From positions 2,558,941 through 2,622,940 of the forward strand of contig NZ_WKJZ01000001.1 in NCBI RefSeq assembly GCF_009763245.1: 64,000 nucleotides of DNA. The letters are read 5' to 3'. The translations under genes were made by a program, and so were the position numbers. Shown piece by piece: positions 1-11,070 of the stretch. The DNA is from Pseudomonas xionganensis. Its GTDB lineage: Bacteria; Pseudomonadota; Gammaproteobacteria; Pseudomonadales; Pseudomonadaceae. Under the pieces are notes generated by a model that had not been told where the DNA came from, ran no database searches, and saw only the letters and a program-made list of their open reading frames with translations. Numbering within the stretch: the stretch's first letter is position 1; each line of letters opens with the position of its first letter.

Positions 1-1516
<1,516 letters not shown>

Positions 1517-1523
1517 TCCCTCT

Positions 1524-1545
1524 GGGGCCCCTGCGGGCCCCTTTT
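1524..1545 (+). terminator. GC-rich hairpin with T-run between lipase and foldase genes
   Basis: GGGGCCC (1524-1530) pairs with GGGCCCC (1535-1541) around the loop CTGC and is followed by TTTT. It lies eight bases after the lipA stop and 16 bases before the foldase start. It could be an intra-operon attenuator that lowers foldase expression relative to lipase, or an mRNA stabiliser. Confidence 0.6.
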
Positions 1546-1561
1546 CGTGCCGAGCATCGCC

Positions 1562-2578
1562 GTGAAAAAACTCCTGCTGCTTTCCCCCCTGCCCTTTGCC
1601 GCCTGCCTTGCGGTGCTGCTGTACCTGCAGCAACCCGAACCGGGCCAGGCGCCGCAACAGCCGCTGCTGGAACAATCGACGGCAACGACTGCCAGCAGCG
1701 CCAGGACAAGCACTGCAGCCAAGTCTCAACCCGCCCCCAGCCTCAAGCCGCTGCCCGCCTCCTTTGCCGGCACCGAGGTGGACGGGGTATTTCGCCTGGA
1801 TGCCGCCGGCAACCTGCTGGTCAGCGAGGATATCCGGCGTATCTTCGATTACTTTCTCGCCGCCGTAGGCGAAGAACCCCTCAAGGCCAGCGTCGAACGC
1901 CTGCAGGGCTATATCGCCAGGCAGTTGGCCGAGCCGGCCAGGCAGCAAGCCCTGGCCCTGCTGGAGCAGTACCTGCTGTACAAACGCGAACTGGTGCTGC
2001 TGGAGCGTGACCTGCCGCAAATGGCCAGCCTGGACGCCCTGCGCCAGCGCGAACTGGCCGTGCAGGCCCTGCGCGCGCGCCTGTTTGACAATACGACCCG
2101 ACAGGCCTTCTTCGCCCGCGAGGAAGCCTATAACCAGTTCAACCTGCAACGCCTGGCCATCGTTCATGATCCACGCCTGGATGATGCGGCCAAGGCCGCA
2201 GCCGTCGACCAACTGCGCAACAGCCTGCCCGCCGAGATGCAGGACGCCGTGCTACCGCAGCTGCAGAACGAGCTGCGCCAGCAGACCGCACAGCTCAAGG
2301 CCGCCGGTGCCAGTGCGGCCCAGATCCGCCAGTTACGTCAGCAACTGGTCGGCAGCGAAGCCACCCAACGCCTGGAAGCCCTGGACCAGAAACGCCAGCA
2401 CTGGGCCAGGCGCATCGCCCAGTACCAGTCGGAGAAAGCCGCCATCGAAGCCAACAGTGGCCTGAGCCAACAGGAAAAGAGTCGTGCCATCGAGCGCCTG
2501 ATCGAAGCCAACTTCGATGAGCGCGAACGCCTGCGCCTGGAGGCCGCCGCACAACTGGCCTCGACACGCGCAAACTAG
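1562..2578 (+). CDS. lif: Lipase-specific foldase (steric chaperone)
   Basis: Inner-membrane-anchored periplasmic chaperone that folds the lipase encoded just upstream. It has 338 residues from the GTG at 1562, with an N-terminal anchor ([19 protein letters not shown]), an Ala/Pro/Gln-rich linker to about residue 60, and then an almost all-helical body. The family signature RxxFDYxLxAxGE is present as [14 protein letters not shown]. The C-terminal half is rich in Gln, Arg and Leu, as expected for the helical arms that embrace the lipase. An alternative GTG at 1547 would add five residues. No separate promoter is seen, so it is probably co-transcribed with lipA through the hairpin between them. 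Confidence 0.93.
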   Translation: MKKLLLLSPLPFAACLAVLLYLQQPEPGQAPQQPLLEQSTATTASSARTSTAAKSQPAPSLKPLPASFAGTEVDGVFRLDAAGNLLVSEDIRRIFDYFLAAVGEEPLKASVERLQGYIARQLAEPARQQALALLEQYLLYKRELVLLERDLPQMASLDALRQRELAVQALRARLFDNTTRQAFFAREEAYNQFNLQRLAIVHDPRLDDAAKAAAVDQLRNSLPAEMQDAVLPQLQNELRQQTAQLKAAGASAAQIRQLRQQLVGSEATQRLEALDQKRQHWARRIAQYQSEKAAIEANSGLSQQEKSRAIERLIEANFDERERLRLEAAAQLASTRAN

Positions 2579-2587
2579 AAAACGCAA

Positions 2588-2608
2588 AGGCCCTCGCAAG
2601 GAGGGCCT
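2588..2608. terminator. Terminator between lif and the DoxX gene
   Basis: AGGCCCTC (2588-2595) pairs with GAGGGCCT (2601-2608) around GCAAG. The genes on either side converge. On the minus strand the stem is followed by CTTTGCGTTTT, so it may work in both directions. Confidence 0.7.
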
Positions 2609-2630
2609 GTGTCATGGCTGCAATCTGTGT

Positions 2631-3065
2631 TCAGGAGGCGATACGACGATCCAGCGACAGCTTGCCGGCCCCTTCGATCATCACTGCCAGGCTGATGGCC
2701 AGCAGGGCCAGGGCGAATTCGTAGCCGTTGTTGCTCATAAAGAAGCCGTTGGCCAGGTGCACGGTAACGATGGCCACCAGCATGGTCACCGCCAGCACCG
2801 CCGCGGCAGGACGCGCCAGCAGGCCGACAATCAGGGCCAGGCCACCGAAGAACTCGGCGCTGCCGGCCAGCAGGGCCATCAGATAGCCCGGCGCCAGACC
2901 GATGCTTTCCATCCACTGGGCCACACCGGCCAGGCCGTAGCCGCCGAACCAGCCGAACAACTTCTGCGCGCCATGGGCGGCAAAGGTGATACCGGCGATG
3001 ATGCGCAGAATGGTCAGGCCATAGCCGGCCTGGGTTGCAGCAAGGGATTTGATCAGGTTGTTCAT
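2631..3065 (-). CDS. DoxX family membrane protein
   Basis: Small inner-membrane protein of 144 residues with four hydrophobic segments. It carries the DoxX-family pattern LRIIAGITFAAHGAQKLFGW near the N-terminus and a Gly-rich turn (GSAEFFGGLALIVGL) in the second helix. The family is loosely linked to redox and thiol stress, but no specific activity can be read here. The ATG at 3065 has AGAAGGG upstream at suitable distance; an earlier in-frame start would add 16 hydrophilic residues. It stands alone, convergent with lif and with its own AT-rich upstream region (3066-3170). Confidence 0.85.
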   Translation of the reverse strand: MNNLIKSLAATQAGYGLTILRIIAGITFAAHGAQKLFGWFGGYGLAGVAQWMESIGLAPGYLMALLAGSAEFFGGLALIVGLLARPAAAVLAVTMLVAIVTVHLANGFFMSNNGYEFALALLAISLAVMIEGAGKLSLDRRIAS

Positions 3066-3170
3066 GTGCAGTGGCCCTTCTTGTTGGGAGTTGGTGAACA
3101 GAGAATAGCCCAATAATCGAATATAAAAAGCGCATAAATACGCTTTAATAAATCAAATAAATCGATTTAT

Positions 3171-4559
3171 TTAAGGTTCCAGCAAATAGCGCTCACGCTG
3201 ATAGGCCAGGTGATACTTGTTCACGCTATTCACATAGCTGACCACCCCCATGCCCATCTGCTCCATGGCCACCCGCTCCACCTGGAAATACCACTGATTG
3301 GGGTTCAGCCCACGTCGGCGCGCCTCGGCCCGCAGACTCTGCACCCGCTGAGGGCCCATGTTGTAGCCGGCCAGGACAAAGGCCAGGCGTTCGCGCTCAT
3401 CGAGCTGGGGGCTGTTGAAGAAGTTGCGCCGGATCATCGCCAGGTATTTGCTGGCGGCCAGTACATTGCCCTCCAGCGAAGCAATATCACTGACCCCGAC
3501 ACTGCGCGCCGCCCCCGGCGTCACCTGCATTAGCCCGGTGGCCCCGGACGCCCCGCGAGCGGCGGGGTTGAGGGTCGACTCCTTGAACGCCAGGGCAGCC
3601 AGGAGTAGCCAGTCGAAGCCCTGTTGCTGGGCATGGCGCTGCAAGACCGGGCGCACCTTTTCCAGGCGCTGGCGCTCCACCCGTCCCAGGGGGTACTGCA
3701 CCCGATACAGGCGCCGGTAGACCCGCTGCAGGGCCACATCCTGATCGGCCGGCTCGCGATAGCCCTTGATAAAGCGGTCGACACTGGCCCCCAGCATGGT
3801 CGCATCGCGGCGCAGATACCAATGCATGGCGCCTTCCCCGGCCAGTTGCAGATGGCGCTCCAGGCGCAACCTGGGCATGACCTTGGCCCAGCGTTCGGCG
3901 ATTGGCAGCTCCACCGCGGTCATGCTGAAGATCCCCGCCTGCACCATCTCCAGCACGTCCTCCACCGCCAGGCTGGCATCGCCCCACTCCAGCACCACGG
4001 GCGAGCGCTTCTGCTCGATCAGGTTCTGGTTGAGCAGACGCAGGGATTCGGCCGCCACGCTGCCGCGGGGCAAGGCCAGGCTGCGCCCGGACATCTGCTC
4101 AAGGCTCTGGTAGCGACGATCGGCCTGGCGCGAAACGATGATCAGCGGCACATCCCGGCGTAGCGGCGCACTGGCGCGTAGCTGACTGCCCGGCGGCTTG
4201 CTCAACAGCTCCCCCGGCGCCACCAGATCGCCTTCGCCACGCAGCAAGGCGGCCAGTAGCTGATCCTTGGCCTTGGGAATGATCTTCAAGCTCAGGCGCC
4301 GACCATCGCCCGCCGTGCGGTTGAGATACTGCTCAAAAGCGCGCAGGCGCTGGTATTCGATACCGATCGCCTGGCCTTTGACCTGCCCCGAACTGTTGCG
4401 ACTCTGATTGACCAGCACGCGCAGCTCGCCACTGCTGCGAATGCTTGCCAGATCACGACTGGCCGCCATATTGGCCGGGCCAGGCAAGGCGCTGCCGACC
4501 CGCGCAGCCACCGGCCAGCTCAGCCACACCAGACACAGCAGTAGCAGGGCTCGCAACAT
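3171..4559 (-). CDS. MltF-like membrane-bound lytic transglycosylase
   Basis: Predicted to cleave peptidoglycan glycan strands in the periplasm with 1,6-anhydro product formation. It has 462 residues: a signal peptide (MLRALLLLCLVWLSWPVAA), an extracellular solute-binding domain of the bac_3 type at about 45-280, then an SLT lysozyme-like domain. The catalytic Glu is in LAFKESTLNPAA, followed by ASGATGLMQVTP and AGYNMGPQRV, the usual family 1 order. No lipobox cysteine follows the signal, so it is not an obvious lipoprotein. The start at 4559 has CCGGAG upstream, whereas an ATG 33 bases earlier has none. It is divergent from tatD. It may be an MltF paralog rather than the orthologue. Confidence 0.85.
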   Translation of the reverse strand: MLRALLLLCLVWLSWPVAARVGSALPGPANMAASRDLASIRSSGELRVLVNQSRNSSGQVKGQAIGIEYQRLRAFEQYLNRTAGDGRRLSLKIIPKAKDQLLAALLRGEGDLVAPGELLSKPPGSQLRASAPLRRDVPLIIVSRQADRRYQSLEQMSGRSLALPRGSVAAESLRLLNQNLIEQKRSPVVLEWGDASLAVEDVLEMVQAGIFSMTAVELPIAERWAKVMPRLRLERHLQLAGEGAMHWYLRRDATMLGASVDRFIKGYREPADQDVALQRVYRRLYRVQYPLGRVERQRLEKVRPVLQRHAQQQGFDWLLLAALAFKESTLNPAARGASGATGLMQVTPGAARSVGVSDIASLEGNVLAASKYLAMIRRNFFNSPQLDERERLAFVLAGYNMGPQRVQSLRAEARRRGLNPNQWYFQVERVAMEQMGMGVVSYVNSVNKYHLAYQRERYLLEP

Positions 4560-4704
4560 CAGGGCTCCGGCCTGTGGCAATAAAGGGATCATTCAGAGTG
4601 CGCGCAACCGTCGACAGTTCCCGCGGCATCAAGGTTGCGAAGCTTGGCACAGCCACCCGTGCAGCGCACCGGTCAAGCGCACATAAACGACAGACCAGGC
4701 GGGC

Positions 4705-4734
4705 TTAAAGTTGCACGAACGCCTCTGCTATGCT
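4705..4734 (+). promoter_or_regulatory. Putative sigma-70 promoter of tatD
   Basis: Extended -10 TGC-TATGCT (4726-4734) with a weak -35 TTAAAG (4705-4710) 18 bases upstream. It ends 26 bases before the tatD ATG. Confidence 0.5.
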
Positions 4735-4760
4735 GCGCCGCTCATTGAGCGGGTAGCCCC

Positions 4761-5570
4761 ATGCAACTGATCGATATTGGCGTCAATCTGACCCACCCCA
4801 GCCTGGCCCACGACCGCGAAGGGCTGCTGCAACGAGCCTATGCAGCCGGCGTGCAGCAGATGCTGCTGACCGGCACCAGCCTGGAGGAAAGCCAGCAGGC
4901 GCTGGAGCTGTGTCAGCAACTCGACGAGCGCGGTGAGCGCCTGTTCAGCACCGCTGGCATCCATCCCCACGATGCAAGCAGCTGGAGCGTCGACAGCCAA
5001 AACCGGCTCAAGGCCCTGCTGGGCGAGGCGCGGGTCAGGGCCGTGGGCGAATGCGGCCTGGACTTCAACCGCGACTTCTCGCCACGGCCGCAACAGGAAA
5101 AGGTACTGGAGGAACAGCTGGCCCTGGCGGTGCAGCTACAGATGCCGGTGTTTCTCCATGAGCGCGATGCCAGCGAGCGTCTGCTGGCCATCGTCCGCCA
5201 TTATCGCGATCAGTTGCCGGCCCTGGTGGTGCACTGCTTTACCGGGGAAAAGCGCGCCCTGTTCGCTTATCTGGATCTGGATCTGCATATCGGCATCACC
5301 GGCTGGATCTGTGACGAGCGCCGTGGCACCCACCTGCATGAGCTGGTGGGCAATATCCCGGCAGGCCGGTTGATGCTGGAAAGCGATGCGCCTTTTCTGC
5401 TGCCGCGCAGCCTGCGCCCCAAGCCCAAGAGCGGCCGCAACGAGCCGGCCTATCTGATCGAGGTGCTCAACGAGGTCGCGCGCCATCGCGGTGAAACCGC
5501 CGAACAACTGGCCGCCCACAGCACCGCCTGCGCCCGGGCTTTTTTCCGCCTGCCCGAGTTCAGCGGCTAG
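4761..5570 (+). CDS. tatD: TatD family metal-dependent deoxyribonuclease
   Basis: Cytoplasmic TIM-barrel nuclease of 269 residues in the amidohydrolase superfamily, associated with DNA repair and 3'-5' exonuclease activity. Metal-site motifs are in order: DIGVNL near the start (the usual DxHxH is replaced by DIGVNLTH, as in TatD proper), [28 protein letters not shown] and the C-terminal ESDAPFL. Length is normal for the family. The gene stands alone between its promoter and a MITE-like repeat that starts at its stop codon. Confidence 0.92.
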   Translation: MQLIDIGVNLTHPSLAHDREGLLQRAYAAGVQQMLLTGTSLEESQQALELCQQLDERGERLFSTAGIHPHDASSWSVDSQNRLKALLGEARVRAVGECGLDFNRDFSPRPQQEKVLEEQLALAVQLQMPVFLHERDASERLLAIVRHYRDQLPALVVHCFTGEKRALFAYLDLDLHIGITGWICDERRGTHLHELVGNIPAGRLMLESDAPFLLPRSLRPKPKSGRNEPAYLIEVLNEVARHRGETAEQLAAHSTACARAFFRLPEFSG

Positions 5571-5710
5571 CCGGCTGTTGAAACGTAGGCGAGGCAGGCA
5601 AGACAAGGAAAAAGCGGCCGAAAAAGCGGAGTGTACGAGTTGTACATGAGCATTTTGAGGCCGTTTTTAACGCCGGATAGCCCACGCAGGTAGTTTTTCA
5701 ACAGCCCGCT
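5569..5710. repeat. MITE-like 142-bp palindromic repeat
   Basis: Terminal inverted repeats of 15 bases match at 14 positions (AGCCGGCTGTTGAAA at 5569-5583 and its inverse at 5696-5710). The interior is itself a long imperfect palindrome centred on TGTACGAGTTGTACA, with A-rich and T-rich arms containing GGCCG. No transposase is encoded. The left end overlaps the tatD stop codon. A fragment resembling its right half occurs near 37835. The architecture fits a non-autonomous dispersed element. Confidence 0.75.
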
Positions 5711-5844
5711 AAAGTCTTTGGTATCCGGGTCGTTACAGACTGCAAGGCAAAGTTGATGGAGATCAACGGCCCTCGGGCCGCTTTGCCCGATACTGCTGGC
5801 ACTTTGCCAAAGTGCATCCCCCGCCACTGACAGAAGACATCACC

Positions 5845-7326
5845 ATGGGCAACTGGGTTAGCGATCTTTCCCTCAAATACAAGTTCTGGGCCGTCAATGC
5901 GGTCGCCTTCTTCACCACCTTGCTGCTGGTGCTCTATGCCCTGCAACTGGAGCAACAGGTGCAGCGCGACCTGGCCAAGCAGGCCGCCCAGCAACAGGCC
6001 AGTCTGCTCACCCAGTGGCCGGCCGAGCAGCCCCTGCCAAGCAACGCGCAGCTGATCAGTTTTGCCGAAGGCAGCACCCCGCGTCTGGCCAATAATCAGG
6101 GCGCCCTGCTCAGCCGCGCCCGCGGCTGGGTCGAGATGCCCGCCGCAACCCTGAGTGGCGAGACCCAGCTGATCGGCGCCGAGGTGCTGGTGCGCGCCGA
6201 TGGCCAGCGCATCGCCGTACTGGCCCAGGCTCCCAGCCTGCTGCAGTTGTTCTTCGAGCGCGCCTTCAGTTATGCCGTGGTGGTGGCGGTGCTGATGCTG
6301 ATCCTGCTGGCCGCCTCGCAGCTGTTGATCCGTTTTCTGCTCAGCCACCTCAATACCCTCAAGGATGTGATGCTGCAGGTTGAACGCAGTGGTGATCTGA
6401 GTGCCCGAGTGCCCCTGGATTGCCGCGACGAAGTGGGCCAGATGGCCAGTGCCTTCAACGCCATGCAGGCCGGCTACCAGCGTGTGGTGTGCATCGTCGC
6501 GCAGTCCGCCGCACGCCTGGACGAGGGTGCTGAACGCCTGGCCGTGAGCATGCGCGAGGTACGCCAGGGCATGCTGGAGCAGCAGAGCGAAACCGAACAG
6601 GCCGCCACCGCCATCAACGAAATGTCGGCCACCGTGCACCATATCGCCGAACACACCGCCGATACCCGTGACCAGTCGAAGACCGCCGAGCAACTGGCCT
6701 GCAGCGGCCAGCAAGTGGTCAACAAGGTGGCTCAATCGATTGCCGGGCTGTCCAGCGGCGTGCAGCAGACCGCGCAGATGATCGAACGCCTGGCCGCCGA
6801 CAGCCAGAAGATCAGCGGCGTGGTCAACGAGATCCACGGTATTGCCGAGCAGACCAACCTGTTGGCCCTCAACGCCGCCATCGAAGCGGCCCGCGCCGGG
6901 GAAATGGGCCGCGGTTTCGCCGTGGTGGCCGACGAGGTACGCAACCTGGCCAAGCGGGTGCAGGACTCCACCGACGAAATCACCCAGATGATCAACACCC
7001 TGCAGAGCGGCACCCGCGACGCCGTGGAGTTTATGCAGGACAGTTCGATCAAGGCCGACGAGTGCGTCAAGCAGGCCGACGAGGCCGGCGAAGCCCTGAA
7101 CGCCATCACCGGGTCAGTGGCCCATATGCGCGAGAGCAATACCCAGATCGCCGTGGCCGCCGAGCAGCAGAGCCAGGTGGCCGAGGAGATGAACCGCGCG
7201 GTGATTCGCATCCGCGACGTCACCGAGCAAACCGTCAATCAGACCAGCCAGTCCGCCGCCACCAGCGGCGAACTGGCGGAACTGGCCGGCGAGCTGAACA
7301 AGGCGATTCGTCAGCTCAAGCTGTAA
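5845..7326 (+). CDS. Methyl-accepting chemotaxis protein
   Basis: Transmembrane chemoreceptor of 493 residues. It has a first membrane helix (about 12-34), a short periplasmic sensor of roughly 110 residues, a second helix ([18 protein letters not shown]), a HAMP domain, and a signalling coiled coil. The strictly conserved CheA/CheW-binding tip reads [18 protein letters not shown]. The sensor is too small for a dCache domain and is not recognised, so the ligand is unknown. There is no CheR-tethering pentapeptide at the C-terminus. The start is the ATG at 5845 directly before [15 protein letters not shown]. It is monocistronic and followed by REP repeats. Confidence 0.93.
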   Translation: MGNWVSDLSLKYKFWAVNAVAFFTTLLLVLYALQLEQQVQRDLAKQAAQQQASLLTQWPAEQPLPSNAQLISFAEGSTPRLANNQGALLSRARGWVEMPAATLSGETQLIGAEVLVRADGQRIAVLAQAPSLLQLFFERAFSYAVVVAVLMLILLAASQLLIRFLLSHLNTLKDVMLQVERSGDLSARVPLDCRDEVGQMASAFNAMQAGYQRVVCIVAQSAARLDEGAERLAVSMREVRQGMLEQQSETEQAATAINEMSATVHHIAEHTADTRDQSKTAEQLACSGQQVVNKVAQSIAGLSSGVQQTAQMIERLAADSQKISGVVNEIHGIAEQTNLLALNAAIEAARAGEMGRGFAVVADEVRNLAKRVQDSTDEITQMINTLQSGTRDAVEFMQDSSIKADECVKQADEAGEALNAITGSVAHMRESNTQIAVAAEQQSQVAEEMNRAVIRIRDVTEQTVNQTSQSAATSGELAELAGELNKAIRQLKL

Positions 7327-7337
7327 ACATCGGCTCG

Positions 7338-7400
7338 CAGGGTGCGCTGTGCGCACCAACGCTGACTGCAAAACACGGGTGCGCGCAGCGCACCCTACGG
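7338..7400. repeat. Paired inverted REP elements
   Basis: AGGGTGCGCTGTGCGCACC (7339-7357) and the inverted copy within 7377-7400 (GGGTGCGCGCAGCGCACCC plus TACGG). Each forms its own hairpin and the two can pair with each other. They lie between convergent genes, a typical BIME position, and probably also end transcription. Confidence 0.75.
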
Positions 7401-7403
7401 GAC

Positions 7404-8201
7404 CTAACCAAATACCGCCACGGTCTGCCGGCTGATGGCCAGCAGCTCGCCCGCCGGGCTCCACAGCGCCGCCGCCACATGACCATAGCCATCCTGGGCG
7501 TGTTCGATCTGTGCGCGGTACAGGCACCAGTCCTGGGTGCTCAGCTCGGCCACAGGCTGGACGAACTCGATGGTCCAGGTCAGCGAGCTGCCCGGTGCCG
7601 GCGTCGTCAGATGCGGTAACACCGCCGGCGGCCAGGCATCCACCAGGGCCAGCAGATGGCTCTCATCCACCCTCTGCACCTCGCTCTGCTCGCGCAAACG
7701 AACCCAGCCGCCCATTTCCCGCGCCTTGTTGCCGCTGAAAGGCATGCCGCCGAAGGCCCAGCGCATGGCCAGAAAACGGGTAAAGGCCGGGGTGACATTG
7801 GCGATATAGGGCAATTCCTGGCACGCTTCGGCGGCTGGCGCCTGGGGCGCAGGCTCGGCGCTGACCTGAATGCGCGATTCGCGGCTGCCACCGAAGCTGC
7901 CCTGCACCAGAGTCACCACCTGGCCGTTCTGCACGGCACGGCCCAGCACCTGGCTGACCGCCTTGCCTTCGCGCAGCACCTCCACCTCGAAACTCAGCGG
8001 CACCTCGGGTTCGGCCGGGCCGACAAAGGTGATGGCCAGGGAGCGCACCGGCCGTCCGGCCGGCACCTGGGCGCGCATGGCTTCGTACACCAAAGCCGCC
8101 ATCAGGCCACCAAAACTGGCCCGGCCCTGGGCCCACTGCTCTGGCACCTGCAGGCTGTGCGGCTTGCTGCGCACCGCCGCAATCAATTCGGAAAACTGCA
8201 T
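7404..8201 (-). CDS. TesB-type acyl-CoA thioesterase (double hotdog)
   Basis: Predicted to hydrolyse acyl-CoA to free acid and CoA in the cytoplasm. The 265-residue protein has two hotdog folds. The first (1-115) includes WAQGRASFGGLMAALVYEAM and the second (about 140-265) includes SLTWTIEFVQP and DWCLYRAQ, as in the TesB-like/YbhC-like thioesterases of actinobacteria and pseudomonads. The ATG at 8201 is preceded by GAGGTGG; a GTG two codons earlier is possible. It is a single gene convergent with the chemoreceptor gene. The substrate is not evident. Confidence 0.85.
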   Translation of the reverse strand: MQFSELIAAVRSKPHSLQVPEQWAQGRASFGGLMAALVYEAMRAQVPAGRPVRSLAITFVGPAEPEVPLSFEVEVLREGKAVSQVLGRAVQNGQVVTLVQGSFGGSRESRIQVSAEPAPQAPAAEACQELPYIANVTPAFTRFLAMRWAFGGMPFSGNKAREMGGWVRLREQSEVQRVDESHLLALVDAWPPAVLPHLTTPAPGSSLTWTIEFVQPVAELSTQDWCLYRAQIEHAQDGYGHVAAALWSPAGELLAISRQTVAVFG

Positions 8202-8285
8202 AACCACCTCACAGGCTTTAACTCGCCAGCGATCTTAGGGCAAAGAATCGCCCCGGACACAGGGCATTTCGGCCAAAGCCGAGGC

Positions 8286-9050
8286 TCAGTTAGAAAGTTT
8301 TTCTACCAGTTTTTCCAGCAGCCGGTCGGCGCGCCGAGCCTCAAGCGCCATGGCCTGCTGCCAGCTCAGCCGATAGGGCGCCAGGTCAGGCTCGCTGTCG
8401 GCGCGCAGCAACCATTGCCAGTGATCATGCCAATCGCCCAGGACACTCTGGGCCTGCTTAAGCCAGCCGGACAGCTCGGTCCCAAGCTGGGCCTGACGCG
8501 GATACTGCTCGGCCCCGTAGCGCAGGCGCTTGATCAGCAAACGCTGACGATGGCGGTCGTGCGCCGGATCCTGCAGTGCCTGCAGCAAACGCTGGCGATC
8601 CTTGTGCAGACGGCGACGAATGGCTCTGTTCAGGCCACGCAACTGGCCGCAGGCGGCGGCCTGGTGCCACTGCCCTGGCCAGTTATCCAGGGCCTGCAGC
8701 AGTTCATCCAGGGCCGGACTGGCCAGCAACTGGCGATAACCGGGCGCCAGCTGTGCGGCCCGAACCGCTGCAGCCGCTGGCCAACCACGGCGCTGCAGCT
8801 CACCGGCCAATACCTCAAGATCACGCAGGGGGCCGCTTAATCGGCCGAGGGCGGCAGCACGCTGCTGCAACGCAGCGCAACAGGGCAGATCCACCAGAGG
8901 GCGCAACAGGCTGCGCAACTGGCGTAGGGCAATACGCAGGTCATGCAGCGCCTCCGGGTCGGTCTGTGCGGCCAGGCGCTCGCGACAGGCCAGCAGGCGC
9001 ACCTGCAGGCGCAGGACCTGGCTCAGCAGCTGATTGGCAATGGCCGTCAT
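8286..9050 (-). CDS. CHAD domain protein
   Basis: A 254-residue cytoplasmic all-helical protein with the CHAD pattern of conserved histidines and basic residues: ALHDLRIALRQLRSLLRPL at about 33-52, then LRDLEVLAGEL and RLLIKRLRYGAEQY. CHAD domains bind inorganic polyphosphate through these basic helices. No CYTH phosphatase domain is fused. It starts 19 bases after the tgpA stop on the same strand and is probably the last gene of the moxR-DUF58-tgpA unit. The ATG at 9050 follows GGGGGA. The physiological role is unknown. Confidence 0.87.
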   Translation of the reverse strand: MTAIANQLLSQVLRLQVRLLACRERLAAQTDPEALHDLRIALRQLRSLLRPLVDLPCCAALQQRAAALGRLSGPLRDLEVLAGELQRRGWPAAAAVRAAQLAPGYRQLLASPALDELLQALDNWPGQWHQAAACGQLRGLNRAIRRRLHKDRQRLLQALQDPAHDRHRQRLLIKRLRYGAEQYPRQAQLGTELSGWLKQAQSVLGDWHDHWQWLLRADSEPDLAPYRLSWQQAMALEARRADRLLEKLVEKLSN

Positions 9051-9069
9051 GCGGCATCCCCCATAAGCA

Positions 9070-11070
9070 TCAATGTTCGCCCTCAATTCGGCTTAGGCGC
9101 CAAGGCAGGGCTCGGCGCAAAGCCCTGAGTTGTTGCCGCAATTGGCGTGGCGAGCCCGCTTCACCGGCATAGCGCTGCGCTTCAAAGGCCTGGGCAAAGG
9201 CCATGATTGCCGCGCGCTGATGCGGCAACGCCCGAGCCGCGCGCTGGGCAAAGTCGCGGGCTCCTTCCCCTGGCTGACGACGCAGACCATGGCGCGCCAA
9301 CAGCTGCTCAAAGGCGCGGAACACCCGCTGCTGCCGGTCCGTTTCGCGGCGCCAGGGCTTGAACAGCCACAACGCCAGCAGGCCCAGCAGCAGACCGCCA
9401 CCGCCGACCAGGGCGAGAATCAGCGAACGGCTGTCGATACGCCCCAGCAGACGCTGCAATACCTTGAGCTGCTGGGCGCTCTGATAGCCCAGCACCCAGC
9501 GCTGCCAGCCGTAGTTGAGGTTGTCCCAGCTCAGACGCAACTGGTTCAGCCAGCCCAGCTGGCGATAGCGCAAGGGCGACAGCGGCGAGTCTTCGAGAAA
9601 GCTCTGTTCGGCTGCCAGGGCTTCTTCCAGGCCCAGCTCGATGCGTTCCGGGGCGATCTGGAAGGTCGGATCGACGCTGCGCCAGCCGCGCCCGGGCTGC
9701 CAGTATTCGACCCAGGCATGGGCATCGAACTGACGCACCTGCACATAGTTGCCCGACGGGTTGAATTCACCGCCCTGGTAGCCAGCCACCACGCGGGCCG
9801 GAATGCCGGCGGCGCGCAGCACAAAGACCATGGCCCCGGCGTAGTGGGCGCAAAACCCACTGCGGGTCTCGAACAGGAAATCGTCGACATTGTTCGGCCC
9901 CAACGCCGGCGGGCGCAGGGTATAGGCATAGGGCTCGCGGTTGAAATGGCTCAGCAGCGCCGCCACCAGCTGCTCGGCCTCAGGGTACTGGCGCGCCAGC
10001 TCGGCGCCCCAGGCGCGACTGCGCGGCTCACCCTCTGCGGGCAGCTGCAGATTGCGCCGCAGGCTGGCCGCATCCAGCTGCATCTGGCGCAGCGACTCGG
10101 GCCAGGACACCGCCTCATACAGCAACACCCGCTCCACCGGCTGACGCCGCTGCAGGCGAAAATCACTCAGCTGCCGGGTGCCTTCAAGGCCGGTCTCGGC
10201 CACGTCCAGGGCAAACAGCCAGCGCTGTGAATTGGGCTGCATGATGATGCTGTAGCTCAGGCTGGCGCCGCGCTTTTCCCAGCTGGGCTGGCGCTCCAGC
10301 TGCGCCGCGCCGGCTTGCGACCAGCGCCGACCGTCGAAGTGTTCCAGGGTCAGGGCGCGCCAGTACAGCTCGCTGCGCGGCGGCGTGGCGCCTTCGAAAC
10401 TGGCGCGAAAGGCCAGGGCCGGGGAACGGCTCAGCTCGGCGATATCCGCCGGCGTCATGCTCTCGGCCAGCCCGCTGGTGGCGCGATCCTTGGGCAGCGG
10501 CAGTGACCACAGCGGGCCCATGCGCGGGAAGAACACAAACAGCAGCAGCATCAGCGGCACCGCCTGCAGCAGCAAGCCGCCGGCCAGGCGCAGAGTGGCC
10601 AGGGGCTGCGCCGCCAGGGCGCTCTGCTGCAGGCCGATCAGCGCCGCCAGCAGCGCCGTGACCGGCAACAGGCTGAACAGGGCGGCCAGCATGCTGTCGT
10701 TGAACAGATAGGAGGTCACCACGGCGAAGAAGCCGAGGAAGATCAGCACCAGGGCATCGCGCCGGCTGCGCATTTCCAGCAGTTTCAGCACGAAGGCGGC
10801 GATCAGCACCACCACCCCGGCATCCAGACCGATCAGGCTGCCGCGCGATAGCAGCACGCCGACGACCACGGCCACAATCAGCCCGGCCTTGGCCCAGGCA
10901 TTGGGGTAGCCGGCGCGCATGCGGTAGATCTGGATACGCCAGGCCGCGCAGCCCAGCCACAGCACGATGATCCAGGGCGGCAGATGGCCCAGGTGGGGAA
11001 TGATCACCAGCACCTGGGCTACCAGCAGCCAGCTCAGGCTGATCCGCGGAATCGTCTGCAACGCGCTCAT
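9070..11070 (-). CDS. tgpA: TgpA protein-glutamine gamma-glutamyltransferase
   Basis: Inner-membrane transglutaminase-like enzyme of 666 residues. The N-terminus has five to six membrane helices (1-200), then a DUF3488 region, then a periplasmic transglutaminase core. Its Cys-His-Asp triad is visible as GFCAHYAGAMVFVLR, DAHAWVEYW and GWRSVDPT. One further membrane helix (LILALVGGGGLLLGLLALWLF) precedes a C-terminal DUF4129 segment. TgpA is essential in P. aeruginosa. The gene overlaps the DUF58 gene by four bases (ATGA), showing translational coupling. Confidence 0.93.
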   Translation of the reverse strand: MSALQTIPRISLSWLLVAQVLVIIPHLGHLPPWIIVLWLGCAAWRIQIYRMRAGYPNAWAKAGLIVAVVVGVLLSRGSLIGLDAGVVVLIAAFVLKLLEMRSRRDALVLIFLGFFAVVTSYLFNDSMLAALFSLLPVTALLAALIGLQQSALAAQPLATLRLAGGLLLQAVPLMLLLFVFFPRMGPLWSLPLPKDRATSGLAESMTPADIAELSRSPALAFRASFEGATPPRSELYWRALTLEHFDGRRWSQAGAAQLERQPSWEKRGASLSYSIIMQPNSQRWLFALDVAETGLEGTRQLSDFRLQRRQPVERVLLYEAVSWPESLRQMQLDAASLRRNLQLPAEGEPRSRAWGAELARQYPEAEQLVAALLSHFNREPYAYTLRPPALGPNNVDDFLFETRSGFCAHYAGAMVFVLRAAGIPARVVAGYQGGEFNPSGNYVQVRQFDAHAWVEYWQPGRGWRSVDPTFQIAPERIELGLEEALAAEQSFLEDSPLSPLRYRQLGWLNQLRLSWDNLNYGWQRWVLGYQSAQQLKVLQRLLGRIDSRSLILALVGGGGLLLGLLALWLFKPWRRETDRQQRVFRAFEQLLARHGLRRQPGEGARDFAQRAARALPHQRAAIMAFAQAFEAQRYAGEAGSPRQLRQQLRALRRALPWRLSRIEGEH

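Noticed and set aside
5567..5827. Minus-strand frame of 86 codons over the MITE-like repeat
   Set aside because: The coding appearance comes from the repeat itself; such frames recur wherever the element is inserted and are not genes.
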